A DNA stretch of 60,656 nucleotides from an uncultured Pseudomonadota bacterium (GTDB lineage Bacteria > Pseudomonadota > Alphaproteobacteria > Rs-D84), in assembly GCA_900313105.1 (NCBI GenBank), contig OMPY01000001.1, forward strand, positions 17,072 through 77,727, read 5' to 3'. Position numbers and translations under genes: made by a program. Numbering within the stretch: position 1 is the first letter of the stretch; each line of letters starts with the position of its first letter. The notes under the pieces are model-generated. The model was not told the DNA's origin. It worked only from the letters and a program-made list of their open reading frames with translations, and did not search any database. Of the stretch, positions 60,399 through 60,656 are shown piece after piece.

Positions 60399-60656
60399 AT
60401 GAGTCATATTACAAGTAAAGATTATATCACTATAACCCCAACAAATGTTACTGTTGGTGGACAAGAAACAGCAAAATTTCTTGGACAAGAGATCGAGTTG
60501 GTTAAGGAATTGCCGGGTATGTTTGAACATATTCAAAACAAGACGTATAAAGAATGGGGTATTCAACCGATTGAGATGCACATATTTACTTCAAAAACTG
60601 ATGGAGGTCAGATGATGCTTGGTGAACCGTCTCCCAAACACGGTGTGCATGCGTGG
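60399..60656 (+). CDS. Truncated orphan at the right edge
   Basis: 86 codons visible, running off the window. It starts MSHITSKDYITITPTNVTVG; the visible part contains FLGQEIELVKELPGMFEHIQ. Not recognised. No signal peptide. It is the first gene after the duplicated tRNA-Met 3' end, so it may be cargo of an integrated element. Confidence 0.55.
   Translation, partial: MSHITSKDYITITPTNVTVGGQETAKFLGQEIELVKELPGMFEHIQNKTYKEWGIQPIEMHIFTSKTDGGQMMLGEPSPKHGVHAW

Overview
This window looks like a chromosomal segment of an alphaproteobacterium. The evidence is a SspB with the alphaproteobacterial C-terminal tail, a separate accB-accC pair, mreB/C/D with mrdA and rodA, lipid A genes (lpxK, lpxC, a PagL-like deacylase) and a VirB3-VirB4 pair. 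Compact operons whose stops and starts overlap by 1 to 8 nt, an IleRS of the eukaryote-like type, a cysteine-free L36, and low GC in accessory genes suggest a small-genome, possibly host-associated lineage. I cannot name the species. recF, rnpA-yidD, mnmG and gyrB, genes that often sit near replication origins, are all present but scattered, and dnaA is not in the window.

Layout. 1-4824: end of gpsA, then a complete minus-strand tripartite efflux operon (tolC-macA-macB ATPase-macB permease). 4911-6702: tRNA-Cys, recF, sspB. 6860-9933: a serine hydrolase, then the minus-strand rnpA-yidD-accB-accC run. 10049-15102: mreB, a small orphan, tRNA-Val, metG, two tandem paralogs of unknown function, queH. 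15283-18791: fabD, an inserted small ORF, fabG, mnmG. 18783-23147: ileS, a membrane orphan and nth on the minus strand, led by what looks like a translated ileS attenuator. 23147-28910: an orphan, tRNA-Thr, a DHFR-like protein and rpmI-rplT-pheS-pheT. 29050-37076: one tightly packed operon mreC-mreD-mrdA-rodA-topA-dnaG. 37125-40475: VirB3, VirB4 and a secreted HExxH protein. 40476-40786: a dense cluster of DnaA-box-like 9-mers, a candidate replication origin, followed by rpmJ. 40979-46482: a SufB/D-like protein, ychF, a BRO-N protein, a GNAT acetyltransferase, initiator tRNA and a 607-residue orphan. 46671-49751: acyltransferase, lpxK, lpxC, lipoprotein. 50089-54862: a partial type IVb pilus or type II-like assembly operon (PilO2, PilP, GspE-like ATPase, GspF-like platform, 40-residue ORF). 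54859-60656: a RusA-like protein with a small basic partner, gyrB, two DNA glycosylases, the PagL-like protein, tRNA-Met with a duplicated 3' end, and a truncated orphan.

The clearest regulatory finding is upstream of ileS: a 10-residue leader ORF, MNKKTIIIIR, with four consecutive Ile codons, then a hairpin, then a terminator whose 5' arm can pair instead with a segment just after the leader stop codon. This is the architecture of ribosome-mediated attenuation. The second is the candidate oriC at 40517-40702. A third theme is a family of intergenic repeats built from TTAGTG/TAAGTG units and GC-rich palindromes. They sit at the 3' ends of genes and often supply the stop codon. Several genes have good promoters placed 7 to 9 nt before the start codon, implying leaderless mRNAs.
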